Assembly: GCF_006385135.1 (NCBI RefSeq)
Contig: NZ_CP041025.1
Span: 3,131,501 to 3,195,500 of the forward strand
Length of the DNA: 64,000 bases
Source of the DNA: Paremcibacter congregatus
Lineage (GTDB): Bacteria > Pseudomonadota > Alphaproteobacteria > Sphingomonadales > Emcibacteraceae
Reading direction: 5' to 3'
In this document: piece by piece, positions 17,550 to 26,228 of the stretch
How the letters are laid out: every line of letters begins with the position of its first letter
Position numbering within the stretch: the first letter of the stretch is position 1
Program-made: the position numbers and the translations under genes
The notes under the pieces: model-generated
Told to the model about the DNA's origin: nothing
The model's database searches: none
Seen by the model: only the letters and a program-made list of their open reading frames with translations

Positions 17550-17706
17550 TATCCTGTAATTTCCCAATTATTGTAATGACCGGACCGGCAACAAACTCCA
17601 GTCCATATCTTCTATATATCGCAGATATCGCCTCCCTGTACAATGACTTAAAGTTTACCTGACCGCCGCATAATATTTTTTCCTTATTCAGGCCTCGCTT
17701 CCGCGA

Positions 17707-17734
17707 TTGACTCTGCCCAATATAAGACTATTAT
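17707..17734 (+). promoter_or_regulatory. Sigma-70-type promoter of the gcv operon
   Basis: TTGACT (17707-17712), 16-base spacer, TATTAT (17729-17734). A start near 17741 puts the first aptamer about 10 bases into the transcript. Confidence 0.7.
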
Positions 17735-17751
17735 GTCGCCATGCTTATGAT

Positions 17752-18010
17752 CCCTGCGGGAGAGACTGGTGGAACGCCAGCGCCGAAGGAGCAACCGCCC
17801 CGGAAACTCTCAGGCAAAAGGACCGCAGGATACGCAAGCACTCTGGAAAGAGGGTTTTTTAAACCCCACCGACGGGGTAAGCTTTATGAAAGGGGCGCTG
17901 AACAAGCCGCAAGGCGATAGCGTCCGCAAATAAGGTCAAATCTCTCAGGTACCCATGACAGAGGGGGCACCGATAGCACGGGTTTGCGTGCTAAAGTGCG
18001 ACCTCTGGAG
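17752..18010 (+). promoter_or_regulatory. Tandem glycine riboswitch with RBS-sequestering platform
   Basis: Aptamer 1 (17752-17830) is closed by CCTGCGG/CCGCAGG and has the family core GGAGAGACTGG, GCCGAAGGAGCAA and AACTCTCAGGCAAAAGGACCG. Aptamer 2 (17841-17964) is closed by CTCTGG (17841-17846) and CAGAGG (17959-17964) and has CACCGACGGGGTAA and AATCTCTCAGGTA. The platform has a hairpin AGCACG/CGTGCT (17975-17992) flanked by GCAC/GTGC. Beyond it CCTCTGGAG (18002-18010) contains the gcvT ribosome site and repeats the P1 strand, so CAGAGG can pair either with aptamer 2 or with the ribosome site. Glycine should therefore free the ribosome site and switch translation on. Confidence 0.93.
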
Positions 18011-18016
18011 AAATAC

Positions 18017-19150
18017 ATGAGTACCGATTCAAGCGATCTGTTAAAAACACCCCTCTGCAGCCTGCATGAAGAACTGGGCGGCAAGATGGTGCCTTTCGCA
18101 GGCTACCTGATGCCGGTGCAATATCCGCTCGGCGTGATGGGCGAACATAATCACACCCGCAGCGCCGCCGGACTGTTCGACGTCTCCCATATGGGGCAGG
18201 TCGTCATCACCGGGGAACACGCCGATCGCTGGATCGAAACCCTGGTGCCCGGCAATATCGTCGATCTCGACGTCAACGCCATCCGGTACAGCATGTTCAC
18301 CAATGACAAGGGCGGCATTCTGGATGACCTGATGATCACCAAGCGGGCCAATGATCTGTTCCTGGTGGTTAACGCCGCCTGCAAGGAACAGGACATCGCC
18401 CATATGCGCGCTCACCTGCCCGACGGCTTTACCCTGACAGAACTCACCGACCGCGCGCTCGTCGCCCTGCAGGGCCCGAAAGCCGCCGAGGTTCTCGCCC
18501 GTTTCGCCAAAGGCGGCGCGGAAGCCGCCGACGAGATGGACTTTATGACTTATCAGGAAGTCAGCATCTGCGGCGCGGATTGTTACATCAGTCGCTCGGG
18601 CTATACCGGCGAAGACGGTCATGAAATTTCCATTCCCGCCGATCAGGCCGAGGAAGTCTGCCGCGCCCTGCTCGGGGAACCGGAAGTCGAAGCCATCGGC
18701 CTTGGCGCCCGCGACAGCCTGCGCCTTGAAGCCGGTCTGTGCCTTTACGGCCATGACCTGACACCCGAAACAACCCCGGTAGAAGCCTCCCTGCTGTGGG
18801 CGATCAGCAAGCGTCGCCGCGAAGAAGGCGGTTTCCCCGGCGCGGACATTATTCTTGGACAAATCGCCAGCAAGGATTACGCGCAAAAACGGGTTGGTAT
18901 TCTGCCTACTGGTCGCGCCCCCGCCCGTGAAGGCACCGAAATACTTGACGCAGACGGCGCGAAGATCGGCACGGTCACCAGTGGCGGCTTTGGCCCCACC
19001 TTCGGCGGCCCGGTCGCCATGGGCTACGTTAATAAAGATTTTTCTGCACCAGACACGGAAATTTTCCTGTCGGTGCGCGGCAAGCAATTGCCCGCTCGGG
19101 TGGCCAAAACGCCATTCGTCCCCCAACGTTATTTCAGAAAAACAGTATAG
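18017..19150 (+). CDS. gcvT: Glycine cleavage system T protein (aminomethyltransferase)
   Basis: 377 residues from the ATG at 18017, placed 6 bases after GGAG; the longer frame upstream lies inside the riboswitch. GcvT moves the methylene group from aminomethyl-lipoyl GcvH to tetrahydrofolate, giving 5,10-methylene-THF and ammonia. Family blocks are KMVPFAGYLMPVQY, AGLFDVSHMGQV, CYISRSGYTGEDGHEI, GLGARDSLRLEAGLCLYGHD with the folate-site Arg and Asp, and the C-terminal VTSGGFGPTFGGPVAMGYV. It heads the operon gcvT-gcvH-gcvPA-gcvPB. Confidence 0.98.
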   Translation: MSTDSSDLLKTPLCSLHEELGGKMVPFAGYLMPVQYPLGVMGEHNHTRSAAGLFDVSHMGQVVITGEHADRWIETLVPGNIVDLDVNAIRYSMFTNDKGGILDDLMITKRANDLFLVVNAACKEQDIAHMRAHLPDGFTLTELTDRALVALQGPKAAEVLARFAKGGAEAADEMDFMTYQEVSICGADCYISRSGYTGEDGHEISIPADQAEEVCRALLGEPEVEAIGLGARDSLRLEAGLCLYGHDLTPETTPVEASLLWAISKRRREEGGFPGADIILGQIASKDYAQKRVGILPTGRAPAREGTEILDADGAKIGTVTSGGFGPTFGGPVAMGYVNKDFSAPDTEIFLSVRGKQLPARVAKTPFVPQRYFRKTV

Positions 19151-19164
19151 GATAGGTAAACATC

Positions 19165-19539
19165 ATGACAACATATTATTCAGAAGACCACGAATGGATC
19201 TCCGTTGACGGCGACACCGGCACCGTAGGTATTACAGATTATGCGCAAAACGCCCTCGGCGACATTGTCTTCGTCGAAGTCCCGGAAGTTGGCAGTGAAT
19301 TCGCCAAGGCGGAAGAAATCGCCGTCGTAGAATCCGTCAAGGCCGCCAGTGAAATCTACGCCCCCGTCTCCGGTGAAGTTGTTGAAGTCAACACCGCGCT
19401 GGAAGATGAACCGGCTCTGGTCAACGCCCAAGCCGAAGACGATGGCTGGTTCTATAAAGTCAAGATTGCCGACGCCGATGAGCTCGCCGGTCTGATGAAT
19501 GAAGAAGGCTATAAAGCCTTTATTGCGGGTCTCGAATAA
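19165..19539 (+). CDS. gcvH: Glycine cleavage system H protein
   Basis: 124 residues, normal for the family. This lipoyl carrier shuttles the aminomethyl group between GcvP and GcvT and electrons to the L protein. HEWISVDGDTGTVGITDYAQ is the N-terminal signature and VVESVKAASEIYAPVSGEVV contains the lipoylated Lys (ESVKAAS). It begins 14 bases after gcvT with GGATAGGTAAACATC as ribosome site. No dedicated lipoate-attachment gene is nearby. Confidence 0.98.
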   Translation: MTTYYSEDHEWISVDGDTGTVGITDYAQNALGDIVFVEVPEVGSEFAKAEEIAVVESVKAASEIYAPVSGEVVEVNTALEDEPALVNAQAEDDGWFYKVKIADADELAGLMNEEGYKAFIAGLE

Positions 19540-19584
19540 AATCAGATCTGTGTAATTTACGTTTAGTATAAGGGTTGTGAAACC

Positions 19585-20934
19585 ATGCGTTATTTACCAC
19601 TAAGTCAGACGGACCGCGAGGCGATGCTGGCAAAAATCGGGGTCAGTCATGTCAATGACCTGTTCAAGGATGTGCCGCGGGACGCGCTGCTGAAAGAACA
19701 TGTCGACCTGCCGACCCATATGTCCGAAATGGAAGTGGAACGGGAATTCAACGGCTTTGCCAATAAGAATGTCCCGGCGGGCTCCGTGCCCTTTTTCGTC
19801 GGCGCCGGCGCCTATCGCCATTATGTGCCAAGCTCGGTCGATCACCTGATCCAGCGCGGCGAATTCCTCACGGCCTACACCCCTTATCAGCCTGAAATTT
19901 CACAGGGCACCTTGCAGGCGCTCTATGAATTCCAGACCCAGGTGGCGCAAATCACCGGTATGGAAGTCTCCAACGCCTCCATGTATGACGGCTCCACCGC
20001 CTGTGGCGAAGCGGTCCTGATGGCCCGCCGGGCGACCCGGAAGAAGAAAGCCATCCTGTCCGGCACCCTCAACCCGCAATATGTCGAGGTGGTTAGAACG
20101 GTCACCAAATATACCGACGACGTGGCCGTGGTAAATCCAGTCGGCACCTATTTCCTCGATGACCTGATTGCCCAGATCGATGATGAGACCAGCTGTGTCG
20201 TCGTTCAAAACCCGGACTTTTTTGGTAATATTCAGGACTACACGAAACTGGCCGAAGCGGCCCACGCCAAGAAGGCCCTGCTGGTTGTCGTGGTCACCGA
20301 AGTAGTCTCCCTCGGCGCGGTGCGCTCTCCCGGTTCCATGGGCGCGGACATCGTCGTCGGCGAAGGCCAGAGCATCGGCAACGGCCTGACGTTCGGCGGT
20401 CCCTATGTCGGTCTGCTCGCCACCCGTCAGAAATTCGTCCGCACCATGCCGGGCCGGGTCTGCGGCGAAACCGTAGATGCAGACGGCAAGCGCGGCTTCG
20501 TGCTGACCCTGTCGACCCGCGAACAGCATATTCGCCGGGAAAAGGCCACCAGCAACATCTGCACCAACGCCGGTCTTTGCACCCTGGCCTTTACCATTCA
20601 CATGACCCTGCTCGGCGAGAAAGGCTTCCGTCATCTGGCGCAGCTTAATCACGCCAAAGCCGTGACGCTGGCCGACAAGCTTGACGCCATTGACGGCGTA
20701 TCCGTTCTCAACGACAGTTTCTTCAATGAATTCACCGTCTCCCTGCCGATGGGCGCGGCGGAGGCCGTTGAACGGCTGGCCGATCAGGATGTCATCGCCG
20801 GGGTGCCGCTGTCGCGCCTCTATCCTGACAATCCGGATATGACCAACAAGCTGCTGGTCGCCGTCACCGAAACCGTGACCGAGGATGACATGGACCGTCT
20901 GGTCGCCGAACTGAAGGAGCTGGCACATGCTTAA
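19585..20934 (+). CDS. gcvPA: Glycine dehydrogenase (decarboxylating) subunit 1
   Basis: 449 residues. It is the N-terminal half of the split P protein, which together with gcvPB decarboxylates glycine through PLP. Typical blocks are MRYLPLSQTDREAMLAKIG, FVGAGAYRHYVPSSVDHL, FLTAYTPYQPEISQGTLQ, EVSNASMYDGSTACGEA and GRVCGETVDADGKRGFVLTL. Alphaproteobacteria use either split or fused P proteins; here it is split. Its last 8 bases overlap gcvPB, so the two subunits are probably translationally coupled for a 1:1 ratio. Confidence 0.98.
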   Translation: MRYLPLSQTDREAMLAKIGVSHVNDLFKDVPRDALLKEHVDLPTHMSEMEVEREFNGFANKNVPAGSVPFFVGAGAYRHYVPSSVDHLIQRGEFLTAYTPYQPEISQGTLQALYEFQTQVAQITGMEVSNASMYDGSTACGEAVLMARRATRKKKAILSGTLNPQYVEVVRTVTKYTDDVAVVNPVGTYFLDDLIAQIDDETSCVVVQNPDFFGNIQDYTKLAEAAHAKKALLVVVVTEVVSLGAVRSPGSMGADIVVGEGQSIGNGLTFGGPYVGLLATRQKFVRTMPGRVCGETVDADGKRGFVLTLSTREQHIRREKATSNICTNAGLCTLAFTIHMTLLGEKGFRHLAQLNHAKAVTLADKLDAIDGVSVLNDSFFNEFTVSLPMGAAEAVERLADQDVIAGVPLSRLYPDNPDMTNKLLVAVTETVTEDDMDRLVAELKELAHA

Positions 20935-22480
20935 TAATCAAGGACGTCAAACCGATATCAACACGGCCGCTGCCCTGTCCAACAACAATGTCACCACCCA
21001 TTCCGGCAACCGCGGCCTGGATCAGGAAGAACTGCTGATCTATGAAATTGGCAACAGCCAGACCTGCGGCGTCGATCTGGAAGAGGTTGGCGAGTTCAAA
21101 AACCGCCTCGGCGGCGTCACCCGCGACAATGAGATTGGTCTCGCCGGCCTGTCCGAGCCGGAATGCATGCGCCATTACACCCGCCTCAGCCGCAAGAATT
21201 ACGCCATTGACATGGGGCTTTACCCGCTCGGCTCCTGCACCATGAAGCATAACCCGCGCATCAATGAAAAAGTCGTGCGCCTGCCGGGCCTCGGCGATAT
21301 TCATCCGCTGCAGCCGGTTTCCACCGTTCAGGGCGCACTTGATCTGATGGACACCCTGGCCCATTGGCTGAAAACCCTGACCGGCATGCCCGCCGTCGCC
21401 ATGTCCCCGAAAGCGGGCGCCCACGGCGAACTCTGCGGTGTGATGGCGATCAAGGCGGCGCTCGACAAGCGCGGCGAAAACCGCACCGTCATTCTCGCCC
21501 CGGAATCCGCCCATGGCACCAACCCGGCCACGGCGGCGCTTTGCGGCTATAAGATCAAGAATATCCCGTCAACCAAAGACGGACGCGTTGATCTTCAGGC
21601 CCTGAAGGACGCGCTTGGTCCCGATGTCGCCGGCATCATGTTGACCAACCCCAACACCTGCGGCCTGTTTGAGCGTGACATCATCGAGATCGCCGATGCC
21701 GTTCATGCGGCGGGTGGTTACTTCTACTGCGACGGCGCCAACTTTAACGCCATCGTCGGCAAGGTGCGCCCCGGTGACCTCGGCGTCGACGCCATGCATA
21801 TCAACCTGCATAAAACCTTCTCCACCCCGCACGGCGGCGGCGGTCCCGGCGCGGGACCCGTGGTCCTGTCCGAAGCCCTCGCGCCTTTCGCGCCGGTGCC
21901 CTATGTGGTGCACGGTGAAGACGGGTTTGATCTGGTGGAGCATGTCACGGATGACGGCTGCAGCAAGGACAGTTTTGGCCGCATGACCGCTTTCCATGGT
22001 CAGATGGGCATGAATATCCGCGCCCTCGCCTTCATGATGTCCCACGGCACCGACGGGCTCGCCCGCGTCGCAGAAGACAGTGTGCTGAACGCCAACTATG
22101 TCATGGCCTCCCTGTCGGACGTGATGACCGCCAGCTTCGACGGCCCCTGCATGCATGAATGTCTGTTCGATGATCGTTTCCTCGCCGATACCGGGGTCGC
22201 GACCCTCGATTTCGCCAAGGCGATGATCGACGAAGGCTATCATCCAATGACCATGTATTTCCCGCTGGTGGTGCATGGCGCGATGCTGATCGAGCCGACC
22301 GAAAGCGAAAGCAAACAGTCCGTCGACCAGTTCGTCGGCAGCCTGCGCCATCTGGTCGAACAGGCGAAATCCGGCAACAAGGATCTGTTCAGCGGCGCGC
22401 CTTATCTGGCTCCGCGAAAACGTCTGGACGAAACCCGGGCGGCCCGCAGTCCGGTGCTGCGCTGGACCAAACCGGAATAG
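20927..22480 (+). CDS. gcvPB: Glycine dehydrogenase (decarboxylating) subunit 2
   Basis: 517 residues. The C-terminal half of the P protein, carrying the PLP Lys in INLHKTFSTPHGGGGPGAGP. Other signatures are YPLGSCTMKHNPRINEKV, AHGELCGVMAIKAALDKRGE, APESAHGTNPATAALCGY and LTNPNTCGLFERDIIEIA. It is the last gene of the operon and is followed by a strong terminator at 22508. The lipoamide dehydrogenase (L protein) is not in this window. Confidence 0.98.
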   Translation: MLNNQGRQTDINTAAALSNNNVTTHSGNRGLDQEELLIYEIGNSQTCGVDLEEVGEFKNRLGGVTRDNEIGLAGLSEPECMRHYTRLSRKNYAIDMGLYPLGSCTMKHNPRINEKVVRLPGLGDIHPLQPVSTVQGALDLMDTLAHWLKTLTGMPAVAMSPKAGAHGELCGVMAIKAALDKRGENRTVILAPESAHGTNPATAALCGYKIKNIPSTKDGRVDLQALKDALGPDVAGIMLTNPNTCGLFERDIIEIADAVHAAGGYFYCDGANFNAIVGKVRPGDLGVDAMHINLHKTFSTPHGGGGPGAGPVVLSEALAPFAPVPYVVHGEDGFDLVEHVTDDGCSKDSFGRMTAFHGQMGMNIRALAFMMSHGTDGLARVAEDSVLNANYVMASLSDVMTASFDGPCMHECLFDDRFLADTGVATLDFAKAMIDEGYHPMTMYFPLVVHGAMLIEPTESESKQSVDQFVGSLRHLVEQAKSGNKDLFSGAPYLAPRKRLDETRAARSPVLRWTKPE

Positions 22481-22507
22481 GCTTCATACCTTCAAAGACT
22501 CTTACAG

Positions 22508-22549
22508 CAAAGGGGCGCCCGTATATCGGGCGCCCCTTTGCCTGTTTTT
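22508..22549 (+). terminator. Intrinsic terminator of the gcv operon
   Basis: CAAAGGGGCGCCCG pairs perfectly with CGGGCGCCCCTTTG (14 bp) around TATAT, then CCTGTTTTT. Confidence 0.92.
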
Positions 22550-22636
22550 GGTCTACAGATATCCTTCCTTGCCCCTTTCCCGCGTTTTGAGGTAGGCTTC
22601 TCCCTCCAACCATGCCTCTGCAACTAGGATATTATT

Positions 22637-23239
22637 ATGTCTGGCTTTATTGAATTCTACTTCGATTTTTCTTCCAACTATTCCTATATTGTCCATAAGG
22701 ATATTGTCGCGCTTGCTGACAAGCATGGTCTCACGGTGCAATGGAAGCCGATCGCCCTCGGTGCTATTTTCAAAAACCTGGGTCACCCGATGCCCGAAGC
22801 CGGATCCGCAAAACAGAAATATATCTGGCATGATACCATGCGTTCGGCGGCGCTGGCGGGACTGCCCTATCGCTGGCCGGACCCTTTTCCCGTCAACAGC
22901 ATCCCCGCCGCCCGCGGGGCTTACTGGATTCTCGATACCGCCCCGGAAAAAATCACTGATTACGCCGCCACGGTCTTTACCACGATATTCTCGACCTCTC
23001 AGGACATCAGTCAGCCCGACACTCTGCGTAAGATTGTCGATGGGCTTCATCTGGATAGTGACGCCTTTCTAACTGCCGTGCAGGACGAAACCTATAAAGC
23101 GCGTCTGAAACAGGGAACCGCCGCCGCCCAGGATAAGGGCGTCTTTGGCGGACCCATCTTCTTTTACGGCAACGAGATGTTCTGGGGAGCAGACCGGCTA
23201 GCCGCATTGGACGCCCATATCGCCGCACATAAAAACTGA
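22637..23239 (+). CDS. 2-hydroxychromene-2-carboxylate isomerase family protein (DsbA fold)
   Basis: 200 residues, no signal peptide. It matches the kappa-GST/HCCA isomerase family: IEFYFDFSSNYSYIVHK at the N-terminus contains the family Ser in the glutathione site, followed by WKPIALGAIFKN, GLPYRWPDPFPVNS and the C-terminal GVFGGPIFFYGNEMFWGADR. These enzymes are glutathione-dependent isomerases or oxidoreductases acting on aromatic and other electrophilic substrates. AGGATATTATT precedes the ATG. No aromatic-degradation genes lie beside it, so the substrate is open. It converges with the LysR gene. Confidence 0.88.
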   Translation: MSGFIEFYFDFSSNYSYIVHKDIVALADKHGLTVQWKPIALGAIFKNLGHPMPEAGSAKQKYIWHDTMRSAALAGLPYRWPDPFPVNSIPAARGAYWILDTAPEKITDYAATVFTTIFSTSQDISQPDTLRKIVDGLHLDSDAFLTAVQDETYKARLKQGTAAAQDKGVFGGPIFFYGNEMFWGADRLAALDAHIAAHKN

Positions 23240-23263
23240 CGGCGCCATAGAACGCTCACTTTT

Positions 23264-24160
23264 TCACATCTGATCCTGCGCCTGATCCGTAATCAGCTGA
23301 CGCATCCAGCGGTTGGCCGGATCCTTGTCGCGGCTTTTGTGCCAGTAAAGATGCAATTCCAGCTCCGGCAGTGCGAAAGGCAACTCGTAGATCTGCGCAT
23401 CATAGGCCTGCACCAGCCGCAAGGGCGCCGTCAGCGCCAGATCAGAGGCCAGTGCCACCCCCGGCGCAATCATATAATGCTGCAGCCGCAAGTGGACGTC
23501 GCGGCTCTTTCCCATATTATTCAACGCCTGTTCCACATAACCCGGCCCAGTACGACGGCTGGAAACGTGAATATGCTGCAGGGACAGATAATCGTCCAAC
23601 GTCAGGCGATCGCCCGCCAGCGGATGCCCCTTGCGCAACATGCAGACATAGCGTTCCTTCAGCAACGGCAGATGACAGAGCTGCGGGTCGCTCAACACCG
23701 GCGCATCAATCGCCAGATCCACCGCCCCCGACGCCAGATCACGCAGCAGATCCCCGCGCGGAATATGATAGCTTTCCAGATGCACCGCCGGGGCCTCCCG
23801 GGTGACGGCCTGCACCAGAGGCGACAGGATCATGGCGGAAATCAAATCGGACATATTGATGCGGAAACTTTTGTCGGACTGGGCCGCCTGAAACACAGTA
23901 CCTTCGGTCAAACTGCTGCTCATCAGTTGCAAGGCCTCGCGCACCCGGCCAATAATATTTTCCGCCACCGGGGTCGGCAACATACCCTGACGACTTCGGA
24001 TGAACAGCGGATCATCAAAGGTGCGCCTGAGCCGCGCCAGAGCGTTACTCACCGCCGGCTGACTGAGGCATAACTGCTCCGCCGCCCGGGTCAGGTTGCC
24101 CTCGCGGTAGATGGCCTCAAAGACGATAAACAGATTAAGATCGGTCTGGCTGAGCTGCAT
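23264..24160 (-). CDS. LysR-family transcriptional regulator
   Basis: 298 residues. The winged helix-turn-helix occupies residues 1-65 (MQLSQTDLNLFIVFEAIYRE, LTRAAEQLCLSQPAVSNALA, RLRRTFDDPLFIRS) and is followed by the usual periplasmic-binding-fold effector domain (about 90-295). The DDPLFIRSRQGMLPT segment places it near the NodD/LinR/PcpR-type subgroup. It is divergent from the five-gene operon starting at 24276, and AT-rich inverted repeats lie in the 115-base gap, so it probably controls that operon and itself. Confidence 0.93.
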   Translation of the reverse strand: MQLSQTDLNLFIVFEAIYREGNLTRAAEQLCLSQPAVSNALARLRRTFDDPLFIRSRQGMLPTPVAENIIGRVREALQLMSSSLTEGTVFQAAQSDKSFRINMSDLISAMILSPLVQAVTREAPAVHLESYHIPRGDLLRDLASGAVDLAIDAPVLSDPQLCHLPLLKERYVCMLRKGHPLAGDRLTLDDYLSLQHIHVSSRRTGPGYVEQALNNMGKSRDVHLRLQHYMIAPGVALASDLALTAPLRLVQAYDAQIYELPFALPELELHLYWHKSRDKDPANRWMRQLITDQAQDQM

Positions 24161-24170
24161 GTCGGTTCCA

Positions 24171-24239
24171 TTATTTGTTTTATGAATAATATATCATAGA
24201 TATAATAAATTTCAAAAATATAAGAAAGCGCCCTATACT
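24171..24239 (+). promoter_or_regulatory. LysR operator region and operon promoter
   Basis: TATATC-ATA-GATATA (24190-24204) is a perfect inverted repeat and a looser ATTATT/AATAAT pair lies just before it; both contain T-N11-A arrangements as LysR proteins prefer. TTCAAA (24211-24216), a 17-base spacer and TATACT (24234-24239) form a plausible promoter for the plus-strand operon. Confidence 0.45.
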
Positions 24240-24275
24240 CAGCCCCAAAGACACACCGGAAACAGTAGGGACATC

Positions 24276-24947
24276 ATGGGTGAAATTTATCTGGTCCGCC
24301 ACGGACAGGCCTCATTCAATGCGGAAAATTATGATCAGCTGTCGCCGCTTGGCTTGCAACAGGCGCGCCACCTCGGTGCTTATTTCAGCGAACGGGACAT
24401 CAATTTCGACCATCTCTTCACCGGCACCCAGACCCGTCATCAGCAGACCGCCGACGCCATTCTGCAGGATCGCGCCCTGCCACCGCAGACGTCTCTTGCC
24501 GGCCTGAATGAATATGATTTCACCGCGCTTTATAAGGCTTATATGGCCCAGCACCCCGAAGAAGCGGCCCTGCCTAAAGACGGTGACCGCGCGCTTTTTT
24601 ACAAACGCCTGAAACGGGCCCTCGCCCTATGGTCTGAGGACAGGCTCACCGGCGATATCCCCGAAAGCTGGGCCGATTTTCACGGTCGGGTGACGGGCGC
24701 GCTGATCCATATTCAGGATAGCGCCCCGCGCAGCTGTCTGGTGGTCAGTTCCGGCGGCGCCATTGCTCTGGCCCTCGGTCACATTCTCGGGCTGGACGCG
24801 GGGCGGGTCATTGGCCTCAACCTGCAGATTAAAAACGCCAGTTTCTCGCACATTTATATCGGCCGCGATGCGTTGCATCTGGCCACGTTCAACAATATCC
24901 CGCATCTGGACCGGCCCGACCGTCTGGGCGCCATCACCTATAGCTGA
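24276..24947 (+). CDS. Histidine phosphatase family protein
   Basis: 223 residues. The N-terminal IYLVRHGQASFNAENYDQLS carries the RHG motif whose His is phosphorylated during catalysis; LFTGTQTRHQQTADAIL supplies the second Arg and CLVVSSGGAIALAL is the C-terminal part of the site, where the usual second His (normally SHGG) is replaced by Ser-Gly. That substitution could lower or change activity. It is the first gene of a tight operon with an acyl-CoA dehydrogenase, two SDRs and a kinase-like protein. The same combination of a phosphatase with an APH-type kinase suggests handling of phosphorylated acyl intermediates, which is inference. Confidence 0.87.
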   Translation: MGEIYLVRHGQASFNAENYDQLSPLGLQQARHLGAYFSERDINFDHLFTGTQTRHQQTADAILQDRALPPQTSLAGLNEYDFTALYKAYMAQHPEEAALPKDGDRALFYKRLKRALALWSEDRLTGDIPESWADFHGRVTGALIHIQDSAPRSCLVVSSGGAIALALGHILGLDAGRVIGLNLQIKNASFSHIYIGRDALHLATFNNIPHLDRPDRLGAITYS

Positions 24948-24961
24948 TCAGGAGACATAAG

Positions 24962-26218
24962 ATGAATTTCGACCATAGCCCCAAAGTGGAAGAGTTGCGC
25001 CGTCGCGTGACCGATTTCATGGAACAGCATATCGTACCGCGCCTCCGCCAGCATCATGACGAGATTCACGCCGGAACCTTCCCCGTCTCTTTCATGGAAG
25101 ACCTGAAAGCGCTGGCGAAAGCCGAGGGTCTGTGGAATCTGTTCCTGCCGCATTTGCAGGACGGGGAAGCGGGCACACGCCTGACCAATCTTGAATATGC
25201 CCCGCTGGCGGAAATCATGGGCCGGGTGTTGTGGTCGTCGGAAGTTTTCAATTGCAGCGCCCCGGATACCGGTAATATGGAAATCCTGCATATGTTCGGC
25301 ACGGATGAACAAAAGGCCCAGTGGCTTGCCCCCCTGCTTGAGGGAAAAATCCGCTCCGCCTTTGCCATGACCGAACCGGATGTCGCCTCCTCCGACGCCA
25401 CCAATATCCAGACCCTGATCACCGCTGACGGCGATGATTATGTCATCAATGGCCGCAAATGGTTTATTTCCAACGCCGCCCATCCCAACTGCAAAATCAT
25501 GATCCTGATGGGCAAGACCGATCCCGACAATGCCGACCGTCACCGTCAGCAAAGCATGATCCTGGTGCCGATGGACCGCCCCGGCGTCACGGTCGAGCGC
25601 AATATCTCCGTCATGAACCATCATTCGCCGGAAGGCCATTGCGAGATCACCTTCAAAGATGTCCGGGTGCCAAAGACCAGCCTTCTCGGCGGCGAAGGCG
25701 ATGGCTTCATGATGGCGCAAGCGCGCCTTGGCCCTGGTCGCATCCATCACTGCATGCGGTCCATCGGTCAGAGCGAACTGGCGCTGGACCTGATGGTCGA
25801 GCGGGCTCAGGAACGTAAATCCTTCGGAAAATACCTGCATCAGCATGGCGCGGTCGGCGAATGGATCGCCCGGTCGCGCATGGAAATTGATCAGGCCCGG
25901 CTTTTGGTCTTGAAATGCGCCGATATGATTGACAAAGTAGGGGCCAAGGGCGCGCGCAAGGAAATTTCCATGATCAAGGCCATTGTTCCCCATATGCAGA
26001 CCACCATTGCCGATCGGGCGATGCAGGTCTTCGGCGCCATGGGCATTTCCCCCGACACGCCGCTGGCCGATATCTGGACCTGGGGCCGGGCGCTGCGTTA
26101 TGCCGACGGCCCTGACGAGGTGCACTTACGCGCCATTGCCCGGCTGGAAATCAAACAGGCCCAGGACAGGCCCGGTTTCACCCTGCCCTATCTCACCGCG
26201 CCCCAGCGCACGTTATAA
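24962..26218 (+). CDS. Acyl-CoA dehydrogenase, ACAD10/11-like
   Basis: 418 residues, longer than the standard 380. Domains in order: helical N-terminus, middle beta domain with FAMTEPDVASSDATNIQT and the W-F-I-S motif GRKWFISNAAHP, C-terminal helical domain with RKSFGKYLHQHGAVGEWIA and ARLLVLKCADMIDKVGA, ending MGISPDTPLADIWTWGRALR and ADGPDEVHLRAIARLE. The stretch RSRMEIDQARLLVLK and the WGRALRYADGPDEVH end are typical of the ACAD10/ACAD11/LvaC group. That group eliminates phosphate from 4-phosphoacyl-CoA in 4-hydroxy acid breakdown. The kinase partner gene lies two positions downstream. AGGAGACATAAG precedes the ATG. Confidence 0.92.
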   Translation: MNFDHSPKVEELRRRVTDFMEQHIVPRLRQHHDEIHAGTFPVSFMEDLKALAKAEGLWNLFLPHLQDGEAGTRLTNLEYAPLAEIMGRVLWSSEVFNCSAPDTGNMEILHMFGTDEQKAQWLAPLLEGKIRSAFAMTEPDVASSDATNIQTLITADGDDYVINGRKWFISNAAHPNCKIMILMGKTDPDNADRHRQQSMILVPMDRPGVTVERNISVMNHHSPEGHCEITFKDVRVPKTSLLGGEGDGFMMAQARLGPGRIHHCMRSIGQSELALDLMVERAQERKSFGKYLHQHGAVGEWIARSRMEIDQARLLVLKCADMIDKVGAKGARKEISMIKAIVPHMQTTIADRAMQVFGAMGISPDTPLADIWTWGRALRYADGPDEVHLRAIARLEIKQAQDRPGFTLPYLTAPQRTL

Positions 26219-26228
26219 AGGATATCCG

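Noticed and set aside
17984-18016. Upstream extension of the gcvT frame (11 extra codons)
   Set aside because: This stretch is the riboswitch platform hairpin and ribosome site; GGAG is correctly spaced only for the ATG at 18017.
18041-19126. Minus-strand frame of 361 codons opposite gcvT
   Set aside because: Shadow of gcvT produced by GC-rich codon bias; no independent motifs. The same applies to 19900-20928 (gcvPA) and 21569-22351 (gcvPB).
24938-26125. Minus-strand frame of 395 codons
   Set aside because: Antisense shadow of the acyl-CoA dehydrogenase; product rich in His/Gln/Gly without domains.
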